Shown piece after piece: positions 36,049 to 44,429 of a stretch of DNA of 64,000 nt. Source of the stretch: Evansella sp041820985 (GTDB lineage Bacteria > Bacillota > Bacilli > Bacillales > Salisediminibacteriaceae); assembly GCF_041820985.1 (NCBI RefSeq), contig NZ_JBGUAU010000004.1:124001-188000 (forward strand), in the 5' to 3' direction. The notes below the pieces were generated by a model. The model searched no databases, was not told the origin of the DNA, and saw only the letters and a program-made list of their open reading frames with translations. The translations under genes were made by a program, and so were the position numbers. The first letter of the stretch is position 1. Every line of letters starts with the position of its first letter.

Positions 36049-36149
36049 GGTAGTGTAAGCGGTTTATCACTTGCCAGATATATCATTTTTAATCAACAAT
36101 ATTCGTGTTTGAAAGCGCATTATTTGTCAATAAAACAGGAAAAATATGT

Positions 36150-36179
36150 TTGCCATACCAAGTCTCTCTATGATATGAT
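36150..36179 (+). promoter_or_regulatory. Promoter of the cold-shock gene
   Basis: TTGCCA (36150-36155) and TATGAT (36174-36179) with 18 bases between. It leaves a leader of about 115 bases, as is usual for cold-shock mRNAs that fold differently at low temperature. Confidence 0.6.
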
Positions 36180-36302
36180 CATCAAGTAAATGTTTTGAAA
36201 TCGAAAAACGTTTTCGGCCGAGTTAGAAATGGTAAGGCATGAAATGGTTTTGCGGTATTCAAAGATTTAACTTTTTTATTTATTTTTAAGGAGGCCGTTA
36301 AC

Positions 36303-36500
36303 ATGACAGGCAAAGTAAAATGGTTTAACTCAGAAAAAGGTTTTGGTTTCATCGAGCGTGAAAATGGAGATGACGTGTTCGTACACTTCTCTGCGATTCA
36401 ATCTGAAGGTTTCAAATCTTTAGAAGAAGGTCAAGAAGTTGAATTCGATATCGTTGAAGGCGACCGTGGACCTCAAGCTGCTAACGTAGTAAAACTTTAA
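36303..36500 (+). CDS. Cold-shock protein, CspA/CspB family
   Basis: A 65-residue OB-fold RNA chaperone. RNP1 (KGFGFIE) and RNP2 (VFVHFSAI) are intact, and the C-terminal GPQAANVVKL is typical. It melts mRNA structure after a temperature drop and during growth. The long structured leader and perfect AAGGAGG suggest the usual post-transcriptional control. It resembles B. subtilis CspB, CspC and CspD about equally, so no letter is given. Confidence 0.96.
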   Translation: MTGKVKWFNSEKGFGFIERENGDDVFVHFSAIQSEGFKSLEEGQEVEFDIVEGDRGPQAANVVKL

Positions 36501-36521
36501 TTCCTATTGGATTTAATACAC

Positions 36522-36557
36522 AAAAGACTTATCCTTTCTTGAGGATAGGTCTTTTTT
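36522..36557 (+). terminator. csp terminator
   Basis: AAAAGACTTATCC (36522-36534) pairs with GGATAGGTCTTTT (36543-36555, one G-U) with T run. Confidence 0.9.
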
Positions 36558-36703
36558 ATAGTATATTTATTAAAAATTCGATTGTAAGGTGTGTTGGCAC
36601 GAACTGTTGAGAAACGTACTTTTCAGAGGACTTTTCAATCTTGAAGAGAATGAACCATCAAAGTGTCATGATCTCATTACCCAAGAAGGGGAATCAATAA
36701 TTG

Positions 36704-37111
36704 ATGAAACAACATGGATACATCATTCTCTCTATTTTTTTAGGGGGAGCGTTAGGAACGTTATTTCGATATTTAATAAATCTGCAGGTGGCAACGTGGA
36801 TCTTTCCAATGGGAACTCTTATAGAAAACCTTGTAGGTAGCTTCTTGCTCGGGATACTAACAGGCTACATACTACATGCACAATTTCCACCTATTTTAAA
36901 AGAGGGATTAGGTGTAGGCTTCTGCGGTGGGTTTACTACAATGTCCACACTTGCAGCGGATACCTTTTTTCTAGCGGAGCAGTCGAATATAGGAACGGTC
37001 TCGGTCTACTTAAGTGTTTCCTTGTTTGGTGGAATTTTCTTAGCATTTGTTGGGATGGCACTTAGTACCGCATTTGTCTTACATAAGAAAAAAGCAGGTG
37101 ATGTACAGTGA
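36704..37111 (+). CDS. crcB: Fluoride channel subunit CrcB/Fluc, first of pair
   Basis: Four-helix membrane protein of 135 residues that exports fluoride as part of a dual-topology channel. Family signatures GGALGTLFRYL, the pore Asn region LIENLVGSF and the Phe/Ser motif GGFTTMSTL are present. TTG 36701 or ATG 36704 could start; GGGGA at 36688-36692 fits either. It overlaps the next crcB by four bases (GTGA), as expected of two subunits that assemble into one heterodimer. No fluoride riboswitch was recognised in the 140 bases upstream. Confidence 0.92.
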   Translation: MKQHGYIILSIFLGGALGTLFRYLINLQVATWIFPMGTLIENLVGSFLLGILTGYILHAQFPPILKEGLGVGFCGGFTTMSTLAADTFFLAEQSNIGTVSVYLSVSLFGGIFLAFVGMALSTAFVLHKKKAGDVQ

Positions 37112-37488
37112 GTCACGTGTATCTTGTTATGATTGGGGGAGGCTTAGGTGCAGTGGGTAGGTACCTGCTTGGGGTATGGATAAAAAAGAATACGAAACAA
37201 CGGCTGATCCCTACCGCCATGCTTATTGTTAATATATTAGGTTCCTTAGGACTAGGTCTTTTTTTTCAATTTATGTATGCTGAAATTCCATATGGTGCTT
37301 ATGAAATAAAATCGTATTTGTTTTTTGGAATTGGTTTTTTCGGTGCATTCACCACTTTTTCTACTTTTTCTGTAGAGACAGCTACACTCATGCAAAAAAA
37401 GAAATGGGGCCCTTTGTTTCTTTATATTTTTCTTTCAATTGCTGGGAGCATTTTTATGTTTTTACTCGGCTTTACCTTGTTTCAATAA
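37108..37488 (+). CDS. crcB: Fluoride channel subunit CrcB/Fluc, second of pair
   Basis: Paralogue of 126 residues with GGGLGAVGRYLLG, LIVNILGSLGLGL and GFFGAFTTFSTFSVE. It starts with GTG overlapping the TGA of the first gene. Adjacent unlike crcB genes in Firmicutes normally encode opposite-facing subunits. The C-terminus ends just before a remnant of a dispersed repeat. Confidence 0.92.
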   Translation: MSHVYLVMIGGGLGAVGRYLLGVWIKKNTKQRLIPTAMLIVNILGSLGLGLFFQFMYAEIPYGAYEIKSYLFFGIGFFGAFTTFSTFSVETATLMQKKKWGPLFLYIFLSIAGSIFMFLLGFTLFQ

Positions 37489-37514
37489 GAAAAGCGCAAG
37501 GCGCCTGGAGCTGG
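37489..37514. repeat. Remnant of repeat family C
   Basis: AAAAGCGCAAGGCGCC followed by TGGAGCTGG. This is the right end of the element at 42569-42855 joined directly to its left end, in inverted orientation, with the middle missing. Confidence 0.65.
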
Positions 37515-37552
37515 AAAACCTTCTAAGTCCAAAAATGTTATACTTATCTTTT

Positions 37553-37580
37553 AAAATAGGAGAGCAAGAAATTGCTCTCC
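37553..37580 (-). terminator. Terminator of the long BCCT gene
   Basis: GGAGAGCAA (37559-37567), loop GAAA, TTGCTCTCC (37572-37580); read on the minus strand it ends TATTTT. It lies 9 bases after the stop codon. Confidence 0.82.
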
Positions 37581-37588
37581 TTAGATAC

Positions 37589-39394
37589 TTATTTCTTAGT
37601 TTTATCATCGTTAGAATCAGGACTATCTAGCTCTCCATTAAGCTGTTCACCTAAATCATCTCGTAAATCTTCATAAATTTTTTCTTTAAAGTCCTCATAA
37701 ACTTCCTCTTTCATTTCTTCATACACTTCTTCCTTAACTTGTTCTACAACTTTCTCTTTCATTTCCTGATACACTTCTTCTTTTACATCTTCATACATGT
37801 TTTCCTTCATACGTTCGTACATTTCATCATGAACTTCTCTTTTCATTTTCTTCGTTCTAGTACGACGTTTCCAAAGCTGTTCCGCTTGCATATCTCGACC
37901 CATCATCATAAGTAAAGAAAAGATCATTACTACCATGATAATAGCAAAAGGTAGAGCTGCAACAATGGAGGCTGTCTGTAGACCTCGTAATCCACCACTG
38001 ACTAATAAAACGCTAGCAGTTCCGGCTATGAGAAAGCCCCAAACAACTTTCATCCAAAGTTTAGGAGCTAAACCTCCATCACTAGTCAATGCAGCAAGTA
38101 CATAGGATGCAGAGTCTGCTGAAGTGATAAAGAAAATGATGATTAAAAGTAATGCAAGCATACTCATGATGATTCCTAATGGTAATTCGTGTAGGGTAAC
38201 GAACAAAGCTACCTCTACGTTATTCATGACCAATTCTCCAATTTGCTCATTTCCAGCCATGATCATGTCTAACGCAGTTCCACCAAAAGCAGTAAACCAG
38301 ATAACCGCTAATAAAGAAGGTACAATAAGAACTCCTGCTACGAATTCACGGATTGTTCTCCCACGTGAAATACGAGCGATAAACATACCCATAAATGGAG
38401 CCCAAGAAATATGCCAAGCCCAAAAGAAGATGGTATAGATACCTAACCACTCACCGTCTCCAAATGGATTTAAGTCAAGACTCATTTGGACAACATTTGC
38501 GATATATCCACCGATGGTTGATACAATACTTTCTGCAATGAACAATGTTGGCCCGAAAATAATCATGAAAAGTAACAAAGTGAAGGCTACGGTCAAGTTA
38601 ATGGTACTCAAGATTTTAATACCTTTGTCTATTCCTGTTGCAGCCGAAAAAATAAACAAGATAGTTACAATACCAATAACAAGTAACTGAGTTAATGAGT
38701 TATTTGGTATAGTACCTGTTGTTAAGTGAGATAAACCACCTGTTATTTGTAGAGCACTTAATCCAAACGTTGTAGCAACACCTGTTGATGTGGCGAGAAC
38801 TGCCAACACATCGATTCCTTTGCCAAGAGGGCCTCTCATTCGATCTCCCAACAAAGGCTGAAATGCGGAACTAATCAAGGCAGGCTGATCTTTTCTAAAT
38901 TGAACATAAGCTAGTGTTAATGCTACTAAAGAAAAAATTGCCCAAGGGTGAAGTGCCCAGTGGAAGACGGCATAACGTAATCCTGCACTTGCAATTAAAG
39001 CTTCATCAGCTCCAATATAATCTGGATGTGGATCCAAAAAGTACAGGGCCGGCTCCGCTACACCCCAAAAAACAAACCCAACACCAATTCCAGCTGAAAA
39101 TAGCATTCCTAGCCAGGGAAAGAAATTATATTCCGGACGTTCGTCAGGCTTCCCAAGGCGTAAACGTCCAAAGGGACTTACTGCTAAAAATAAAACAAAT
39201 GCAATAAAAAAAGCAGTTGCTAGCATGTAAAACCAGCCAAAGTTATTTAATGTAGATGCTAATGCATTATTTGATACACTTTCTAATGAATCAGGACCAA
39301 TAAAACCCCAAAGAACAAATAGTGCTACTAACGTTGCTGAAATATAAAAGACAATACTTGGTTTCTTTGTTTCATACTCAAATTTTCCGCTCAT
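37589..39394 (-). CDS. BCCT-family transporter with octad-repeat C-terminal tail
   Basis: Sodium-coupled transporter of betaine, choline, carnitine or a similar solute, 601 residues. Twelve membrane segments fill about residues 13-490. The binding segment reads FFWAWHISWAPFMGMFIARIS and then RGRTIREF; His328 stands where the usual WAWWISW motif has its second Trp. Residues 525-588 form eight perfect 8-residue repeats of the type (M/V/I)YExxKEx, predicted to be a long charged helix. C-terminal helices act as osmosensors in BetP, so a regulatory role is inferred. The ribosome site is weak (GGA 9 bases before ATG). A close paralogue lies just upstream. Confidence 0.9.
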   Translation of the reverse strand: MSGKFEYETKKPSIVFYISATLVALFVLWGFIGPDSLESVSNNALASTLNNFGWFYMLATAFFIAFVLFLAVSPFGRLRLGKPDERPEYNFFPWLGMLFSAGIGVGFVFWGVAEPALYFLDPHPDYIGADEALIASAGLRYAVFHWALHPWAIFSLVALTLAYVQFRKDQPALISSAFQPLLGDRMRGPLGKGIDVLAVLATSTGVATTFGLSALQITGGLSHLTTGTIPNNSLTQLLVIGIVTILFIFSAATGIDKGIKILSTINLTVAFTLLLFMIIFGPTLFIAESIVSTIGGYIANVVQMSLDLNPFGDGEWLGIYTIFFWAWHISWAPFMGMFIARISRGRTIREFVAGVLIVPSLLAVIWFTAFGGTALDMIMAGNEQIGELVMNNVEVALFVTLHELPLGIIMSMLALLLIIIFFITSADSASYVLAALTSDGGLAPKLWMKVVWGFLIAGTASVLLVSGGLRGLQTASIVAALPFAIIMVVMIFSLLMMMGRDMQAEQLWKRRTRTKKMKREVHDEMYERMKENMYEDVKEEVYQEMKEKVVEQVKEEVYEEMKEEVYEDFKEKIYEDLRDDLGEQLNGELDSPDSNDDKTKK

Positions 39395-39546
39395 ATTTTC
39401 ATATCCGTATCTTAAACGGATTCCTCCTCTCTTGAATGTAAACTTCCACTTCCTACTTTTTCGATAAAAGACCTATGTAATAGGATATAGCTATTTATAG
39501 GTAATTATGTATCATGATTACCAATTTAAACTTTTTAAATATAGAA

Positions 39547-39576
39547 TAGTAATCCCTCCAAATAGGAGAGATTACT
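39547..39576 (-). terminator. Terminator of the second BCCT gene
   Basis: AGTAATCCCTCC (39548-39559), loop AAATA, GGAGAGATTACT (39565-39576) with one mismatch, lying 24 bases after the stop. The minus-strand read-out ends in ATTCTATATTT, only loosely T-rich. Confidence 0.6.
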
Positions 39577-39599
39577 ACTCGTAATGTGTAAGTTATTTA

Positions 39600-41177
39600 T
39601 TAATCCTTCTCCTCTACTTCTTCCTTCACCTTTTGTATTAGCTTTTCTTCTCTCATTTTTTTATCTTCTTTTAAATCTTTTTTCATTAACATAAGAAGGG
39701 AGAAAACCATCGCTATCATTATCAATGCGAAAGGTAGTGCTGCGATAATGGATGCCGATTGTAGCCCGTCTAAACCATCGCTTATTAAGAGCACACTAGC
39801 TGTACCTGCAATTAAGAACCCCCATACTATTTTTACAAAAAGTTTAGGTTCTAAACTGCCATCACTTGTCATAGCTCCTAACACGTACGACGCAGAGTCT
39901 GCGGATGTAATGAAGAAGATAAGAATTAAAGTAATGGCTAGTAAATTAATGAAAAAACCAAGAGGTAATTCCCCTAAAGTTGCGAAAAGAGCTACTTCCA
40001 CATTATTTAACACAAGGTCACTGATTTCCTCATTTCCAGCTAGAATCATATCCAATGCTGTCCCTCCAAAGGTGGAAAACCAAAGTGTTGCTATGAGAGA
40101 GGGAACAATTAATACCCCAGCGACAAACTCCCGTATCATTCTCCCTCTGGATATTCGTGCTATAAAGATACCCATGAAAGGTGCCCAAGAAATATGCCAT
40201 GCCCAGAAAAAGATGGTGTATTCCCCTAGCCACCCACCATCGATAAATGGTTGTAAATCTAGGCTCATATGAACAACATTTGTAACATAACTTCCAATGG
40301 TAGTAACTGCGCTTTCTGCAATAAATAGGCTTGGCCCAACGATAATGACAAAAAGTAAAAGTATGGAAGCAATGGTGAGATTAATCGTACTTAATATGCG
40401 AATACCTTTGTTAATACCTGTTGCTGCCGAGAAAATAAATAAGCAAGTTACAATAGATATGATGATAAATTGTGTAACAGCATTGTTTGGTATGGATTCG
40501 AATAAGTGGGATAATCCCCCTGTAATTTGCAAAGCACTTAGTCCAAAAGTAGTCGCTACCCCTGTGGAGGTCGCCAAGACTGCAAAAGTATCAATACCCC
40601 TTGCAAATAGACCATATTGATTTTTCCCAAGAAGTGGTTGGAAGGCCGAGCTAATGAGAGCGGGTTTATTCTTCCGGAATTGAACATAAGCTAAAGTTAG
40701 TGCAACTAAGGAAAATATTGCCCATGGATGTAAAGCCCAATGAAAAACGGCATAACGAAGGCCAGCTGCTGCTTTCACTTCTTCTGCTGCATCGACATAG
40801 TTCGGGTGAGGATCGAGATAGTAAAGACCAGGTTCCGCAACACCCCAAAAGACAAAACCAACCCCGACTCCTGCGGAAAACAACATTCCTAGCCAAGTAT
40901 AAAAAGTATATTCTGGTTTTTCACCTGGTTTACCTAAACGAAGTTTTCCAAATGGACTTACTGCTAAAAATAACACAAAGGTGATAAAGAATGCGGTTGA
41001 TAACATATAAAACCAGCCGAAGTGATGTAATATTGCACCTAGAGTTGCCTCTGAGTAGGACTCTAATGTTTCAGGTGCAATAGCTCCCCATAGAACAAAT
41101 ATTGCTACGAGGGAGGCGGATATATAAAAGATAATACTAGGTTTTTTTGTTTCGAATTCGTAGTGTTTCTTAGACAA
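39600..41177 (-). CDS. BCCT-family transporter, short-tailed paralogue
   Basis: Sodium-coupled solute transporter of 525 residues, closely similar over all membrane segments to the gene downstream. The start is taken as TTG 41177 (MSKKHYEFETKKPS, matching the paralogue's MSGKFEYETKKPS), with GGAGG 7 bases upstream; a TTG at 41183 is too close to that site. It also has His328 in WAWHISWAPF. The cytoplasmic tail is only about 35 residues and lacks the octad repeats, so the two copies probably differ in activation. A tandem duplication is evident. Confidence 0.91.
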   Translation of the reverse strand: MSKKHYEFETKKPSIIFYISASLVAIFVLWGAIAPETLESYSEATLGAILHHFGWFYMLSTAFFITFVLFLAVSPFGKLRLGKPGEKPEYTFYTWLGMLFSAGVGVGFVFWGVAEPGLYYLDPHPNYVDAAEEVKAAAGLRYAVFHWALHPWAIFSLVALTLAYVQFRKNKPALISSAFQPLLGKNQYGLFARGIDTFAVLATSTGVATTFGLSALQITGGLSHLFESIPNNAVTQFIIISIVTCLFIFSAATGINKGIRILSTINLTIASILLLFVIIVGPSLFIAESAVTTIGSYVTNVVHMSLDLQPFIDGGWLGEYTIFFWAWHISWAPFMGIFIARISRGRMIREFVAGVLIVPSLIATLWFSTFGGTALDMILAGNEEISDLVLNNVEVALFATLGELPLGFFINLLAITLILIFFITSADSASYVLGAMTSDGSLEPKLFVKIVWGFLIAGTASVLLISDGLDGLQSASIIAALPFALIMIAMVFSLLMLMKKDLKEDKKMREEKLIQKVKEEVEEKD

Positions 41178-41342
41178 TGTCAAACCTCCGTTTTTTCATA
41201 GATAGATTGGAGAATAGTTTTGAAAATGGTGTAGATATTAGCCCGTGGAAAAAGATATTAGTGTCTAATAATCCATTCCCCGTTAATTATCTATTAAACT
41301 ATGGAAATTTAAGTGAAATGAGAGAGGGGTTACAGAGGGAAT

Positions 41343-41384
41343 AAAAAAGGTACTCTCATGCGTGGATGCATGAAACTACCTTTT
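41343..41384 (-). terminator. Terminator of the FMN reductase gene
   Basis: AAAAAAGGTACTCTCATGC (41343-41361) pairs with GCATGAAACTACCTTTT (41368-41384) with small mismatches; the minus strand ends in a T run. Confidence 0.75.
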
Positions 41385-41498
41385 GATAAAGGGTAGTGTC
41401 TCGAATCTAAGTCTTACTGTCTTACTCCGTATAGGCTAGAACGCCGAGCGTACAGATGAGAGTACGAATTGTCTCGTGAAGTGAAAATCGAACCAAAA

Positions 41499-42068
41499 TT
41501 ATCTTAATGGCAACTCATTCTTCTCCCACGCTTCCAAAAGTATCTTCTTTTTTACTTCTGTCTCTAAACCTTGGATGAACTTTTCGAGCCGCAGATCATA
41601 GTTTTCATCTAGTTGTAGGTCCGGTGTTGTTTCTTTTTTACAAATTGCAAATTGTTCAGGGATAACAATTCCATGTAGATTACGAAAAACAAGGCGGAGA
41701 TGATTCAACGTGTTGGTTCCAGCTTTCAAACCTCCAGTTGTTGTGAGGAGTGCAATTGGTGTCTTTTCAAATTCTTTAAATCCAAAATAATCAAGTAGGT
41801 TTTTAACTGCCCCTGTATAAGAACCGTGATATTCTGGTACTCCCACAACAATTCCGTCTGCTTCTATTAATTGCTGTGAAACCTCTTTTAATTGTTCTGG
41901 TAATTCCATATTTGGCTCATAAACAGGTAACTGTAGTTCCCTAACGTCAATAAAGGTTATCGTTGCCCCTGTTTTCTGTAAACGTTCACTAATTATATTT
42001 AATAATTTTTTTGTAAAAGAATTCTTATTCATACTCCCGTTAATAATGGCAATAGATCTATTTTTCAT
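41499..42068 (-). CDS. NADPH-dependent FMN reductase / azoreductase-like protein
   Basis: Flavodoxin-fold enzyme of 189 residues using FMN and NAD(P)H to reduce quinones, azo compounds or chromate. It shows the FMN phosphate loop INGSMNKNSFTKKL, the VPEYHGSYTGAVKNLLDYF motif of the NADPH-dependent FMN reductase family, and TTTGGLKAG. AGGAGG precedes the ATG. It is transcribed alone. The physiological substrate is not clear. Confidence 0.9.
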   Translation of the reverse strand: MKNRSIAIINGSMNKNSFTKKLLNIISERLQKTGATITFIDVRELQLPVYEPNMELPEQLKEVSQQLIEADGIVVGVPEYHGSYTGAVKNLLDYFGFKEFEKTPIALLTTTGGLKAGTNTLNHLRLVFRNLHGIVIPEQFAICKKETTPDLQLDENYDLRLEKFIQGLETEVKKKILLEAWEKNELPLR

Positions 42069-42224
42069 GTGAAGTCCTCCTATTTCTTATTATGAACAAG
42101 AAGATGATAACGTGAATTCTTTCTAAATGCTCTATAGTATTATTATAACAAACGGTTTTACCCGGTGCGAAAATACTGCTTTCATAACAGGACTGAAAGA
42201 ACGGACAATGAGTGTTTGGGAGGG

Positions 42225-42240
42225 GGCGCCTTGCGCTTTT
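42225..42240. repeat. End fragment of repeat family C
   Basis: GGCGCCTTGCGCTTTT, the right-end sequence of family C, here directly before copy 1 of repeat family B. Confidence 0.6.
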
Positions 42241-42244
42241 GTTA

Positions 42245-42535
42245 ATAAACTTAGCTTATTGACAAGTCCATATACTCCTATCTTACCAGTGAAAAAAAAT
42301 ATAAGCGGAGAATTTCCGTTTAAAATCAAAATTCACCTAATTTCGTGGCAAATAAGTGGAGTTTTTCCGACTATGCAAAGAAAATCCCCCCTATTTAAAT
42401 AGATTTGAGTCAATAAGCGGAATTTCTCCGTTTATTCAGACTATTTTTCATGCTATTTTTTAAATAAGGGAAAATTCTCCGTTTATTTATTCCATTGAGC
42501 ATTTCTCCTCGTTTCTTTCATTACATTGCTTGAAA
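42245..42535. repeat. Dispersed repeat family B, copy 1
   Basis: A 291-base non-coding element almost identical to 58373-58662. It contains repeated palindromic modules of the type AAGCGGAGAATTTCCGTTT and ATAAGCGGAATTTCTCCGTTTA, each able to form a hairpin. Both copies end TTTCTTTCATTACATTGCTTGA. Confidence 0.85.
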
Positions 42536-42568
42536 GGGAAAGTATAAAATTTTTAGACTTTGAAAAAT

Positions 42569-42855
42569 GTCTAGCTCCAGGCGCCATCGTCCGTGTCAAA
42601 TAACCTGCCCGATTAAAAGAAAAAGCACTTTTTATGTCTAGCTACATCCGCCATCTGCTGTGAAAAATAAACTTCCAGTTAGAAAAGTAGAAAGCACTTT
42701 TCAACTGAAAGAAAATTCTTCGCAGATATGCAAGTGGATTAAGCTTTTCGTTCGTCCAGAACATTTGCATTTCGCCGGGAGACAGGATGTCGACATGACG
42801 CCGTGCACAGGACGTGGGCTGTTCTTAGGTGGAATTGGCGCGCCTTGCGCTTTAC
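42569..42855. repeat. Repeat family C element
   Basis: Bounded by CTAGCTCCAGGCGCC (42571-42585) and GGCGCGCCTTGCGCTTT (42838-42854), the end sequences of an intergenic element widespread in Bacillaceae. A partial second left end (GTCTAGCTACATCCGCC) sits at 42638-42654, suggesting nesting. No reading frame looks real. Confidence 0.6.
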
Positions 42856-42909
42856 TAATAAAAAGGTTTTTTTTCGTAAATAAAGAATAGTAACAAAGAG
42901 GTGATAAAA

Positions 42910-43242
42910 ATGGCTACATTTGATGATTTTATGAAGCTAGATATGAGAGTTGGAACAGTTCTAGATACTGCCCCGTTTCCGGAAGCACGAGTTCCTGCTA
43001 TTAAACTTACAATCGATTTTGGTGAAGAGATAGGAATAAAGCATTCCAGTGCACAAATAACAAAGCGATACAATCCAGAGGTCCTTGTGGGTCGCCAAGT
43101 TGTTGCAGTGGTGAATTTTCCTCCACTACGAGTAGCAGGATATAAATCAGAGGTTCTTGTTTTGGGAGGAGTACCTGATCAGGGGGATGTAGTTTTACTT
43201 AATATTGATGAAGCGGTACCGAACGGCACAAAAATATCATAA
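42910..43242 (+). CDS. csaA: CsaA chaperone / tRNA-binding domain protein
   Basis: A 110-residue dimeric OB-fold protein related to the tRNA-binding domain of MetRS. In B. subtilis CsaA has chaperone activity and helps protein export. The sequence follows B. subtilis CsaA along its length (PEARVPAIKLTIDFG, SSAQITKRYNPE, GYKSEVLVLGG, VPNGTKI). ATG 42910 is used; GTG 42901 overlaps the ribosome site AAAGAGGTGA. The gene ends in a terminator shared with the convergent neighbour. Confidence 0.95.
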   Translation: MATFDDFMKLDMRVGTVLDTAPFPEARVPAIKLTIDFGEEIGIKHSSAQITKRYNPEVLVGRQVVAVVNFPPLRVAGYKSEVLVLGGVPDQGDVVLLNIDEAVPNGTKIS

Positions 43243-43248
43243 GAAAAA

Positions 43249-43268
43249 CTGGCTAGTTATCTAGCCAG
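43249..43268. terminator. Shared hairpin between convergent genes
   Basis: CTGGCTAG (43249-43256), loop TTAT, CTAGCCAG (43261-43268). It overlaps the last codons of the reverse-strand DUF2628 gene and lacks a clear T run. Confidence 0.55.
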
Positions 43269-44153
43269 TGCCACATTAAAACGTTTATTTGAAACAACTT
43301 CTTCTTCGATGTAAACATGGAGTAAGTACTCCCCAACCTCCGTTAATGGGTCTTCTGCATCAAGTAAGTGTAGTGTTACTTCCCTTTGGGTAAAAAAAGT
43401 ATATGATTGTTCTCTTATTGTTTCCCAGTCTTCATTGGCATTTTTCCGGTAGAACAGTGTTATTTTAAAGTTTCTATTAGCTACAGGATCCTCTCCACGA
43501 TAGAGAAAGTCAATGGACTCAGAGTACTTGATAAAGGTAGGTATTTCCTCTTGCTTCAGTAACTCCTGGTAAGATTGAGGCGGACCTTGCTCATTTGGAT
43601 ATACATAAACTCCAGAAGGAAGTGAACTGCCATCAATCCAATTTCCAATATGATAAGCCGGAACAATAAAAATGATAAGCACTGTAAAGGGAACCAGGAA
43701 AGCACTTGTTAGTGAACGACCGGATCGGTTGAAGAGAGGAACTCTTGGCTTGCCATCCTCTGCTTTGTTCCCTAAATTTCTTGTTACAAAGGTGGCATAA
43801 TAGGCATTTCCTTTATATCCATAGATAATATGTAGAATCGGTATCACAAGAAAGCCCAGCATACTTATATTAGGTAAGAAAGTAAAGTATGTGATTATTG
43901 GCAAAACCGAATACAAAATGATGCTCAATGTTATGACGAAAAAATACGTTAATACATGAAAATACATGTTCCGATAAGCTAGCCAAAACGGGGTAAACAA
44001 GAAAGAAACCCAATTCCAACCAGAGAACGACATTGGTGACTTATGGGAAGTCCACTTATTTATATAGTAAGTTGAATTACTCTCTACGAAATCAATCACA
44101 TCATTTTTAAATTCTTTGTCGTTTACTAAATTCTTTATATTTTTTGGTATCAT
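43257..44153 (-). CDS. DUF2628 membrane protein
   Basis: Protein of 298 residues with a soluble N-terminus, a DUF2628 segment (FSGWNWVSFLFTPFWLAYRN followed by three membrane spans, then GYKGNAYYATFVTRNLG), a fourth span near 150-170, and an extracytoplasmic C-terminal domain of about 125 residues rich in strands. In known members DUF2628 is often a membrane module of unknown role; the added outer domain is unrecognised. GGAGT precedes the ATG. Confidence 0.8.
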   Translation of the reverse strand: MIPKNIKNLVNDKEFKNDVIDFVESNSTYYINKWTSHKSPMSFSGWNWVSFLFTPFWLAYRNMYFHVLTYFFVITLSIILYSVLPIITYFTFLPNISMLGFLVIPILHIIYGYKGNAYYATFVTRNLGNKAEDGKPRVPLFNRSGRSLTSAFLVPFTVLIIFIVPAYHIGNWIDGSSLPSGVYVYPNEQGPPQSYQELLKQEEIPTFIKYSESIDFLYRGEDPVANRNFKITLFYRKNANEDWETIREQSYTFFTQREVTLHLLDAEDPLTEVGEYLLHVYIEEEVVSNKRFNVALAR

Positions 44154-44327
44154 TGCAATACTCCTTAAATATGCCCAAGTTATGATGAATCATCATAATC
44201 GTACCATTAATTAAATATTAGGTCGATAAAGACGGAACGAGAATGAAACAAACGTTTATTTGAAATAGGCAATGAGGAAACTACAGTTGGTAAATGTGAA
44301 CAATTTAATAAAAGTAGTGAAAGAAAC

Positions 44328-44356
44328 TTGAAACAGATACCCTACAGGAGTATAGT
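44328..44356 (+). promoter_or_regulatory. copA promoter with CsoR-type operator
   Basis: TTGAAA (44328-44333) and TATAGT (44351-44356) have 17 bases between. The spacer holds ATACCCTACAGGAGTAT (44337-44353), a pseudo-dyad very close to the CsoR operator of the B. subtilis copZA operon. Copper-relieved repression is inferred; no csoR gene is in the window. Confidence 0.85.
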
Positions 44357-44429
44357 AGTTGTATAGATGAATAATATACATTTTATAGCAAATGATGTAG
44401 ATAACAATCATTTGATTGGAGGGGTATAG

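Noticed and set aside
36560..36703. Fluoride riboswitch before crcB
   Set aside because: The upstream sequence lacks the conserved fluoride riboswitch blocks as far as I can read.
42127..42402. Plus-strand and minus-strand frames in 42.1-42.9 kb
   Set aside because: They lie within repeat families B and C, have no ribosome sites and cross repeat boundaries.
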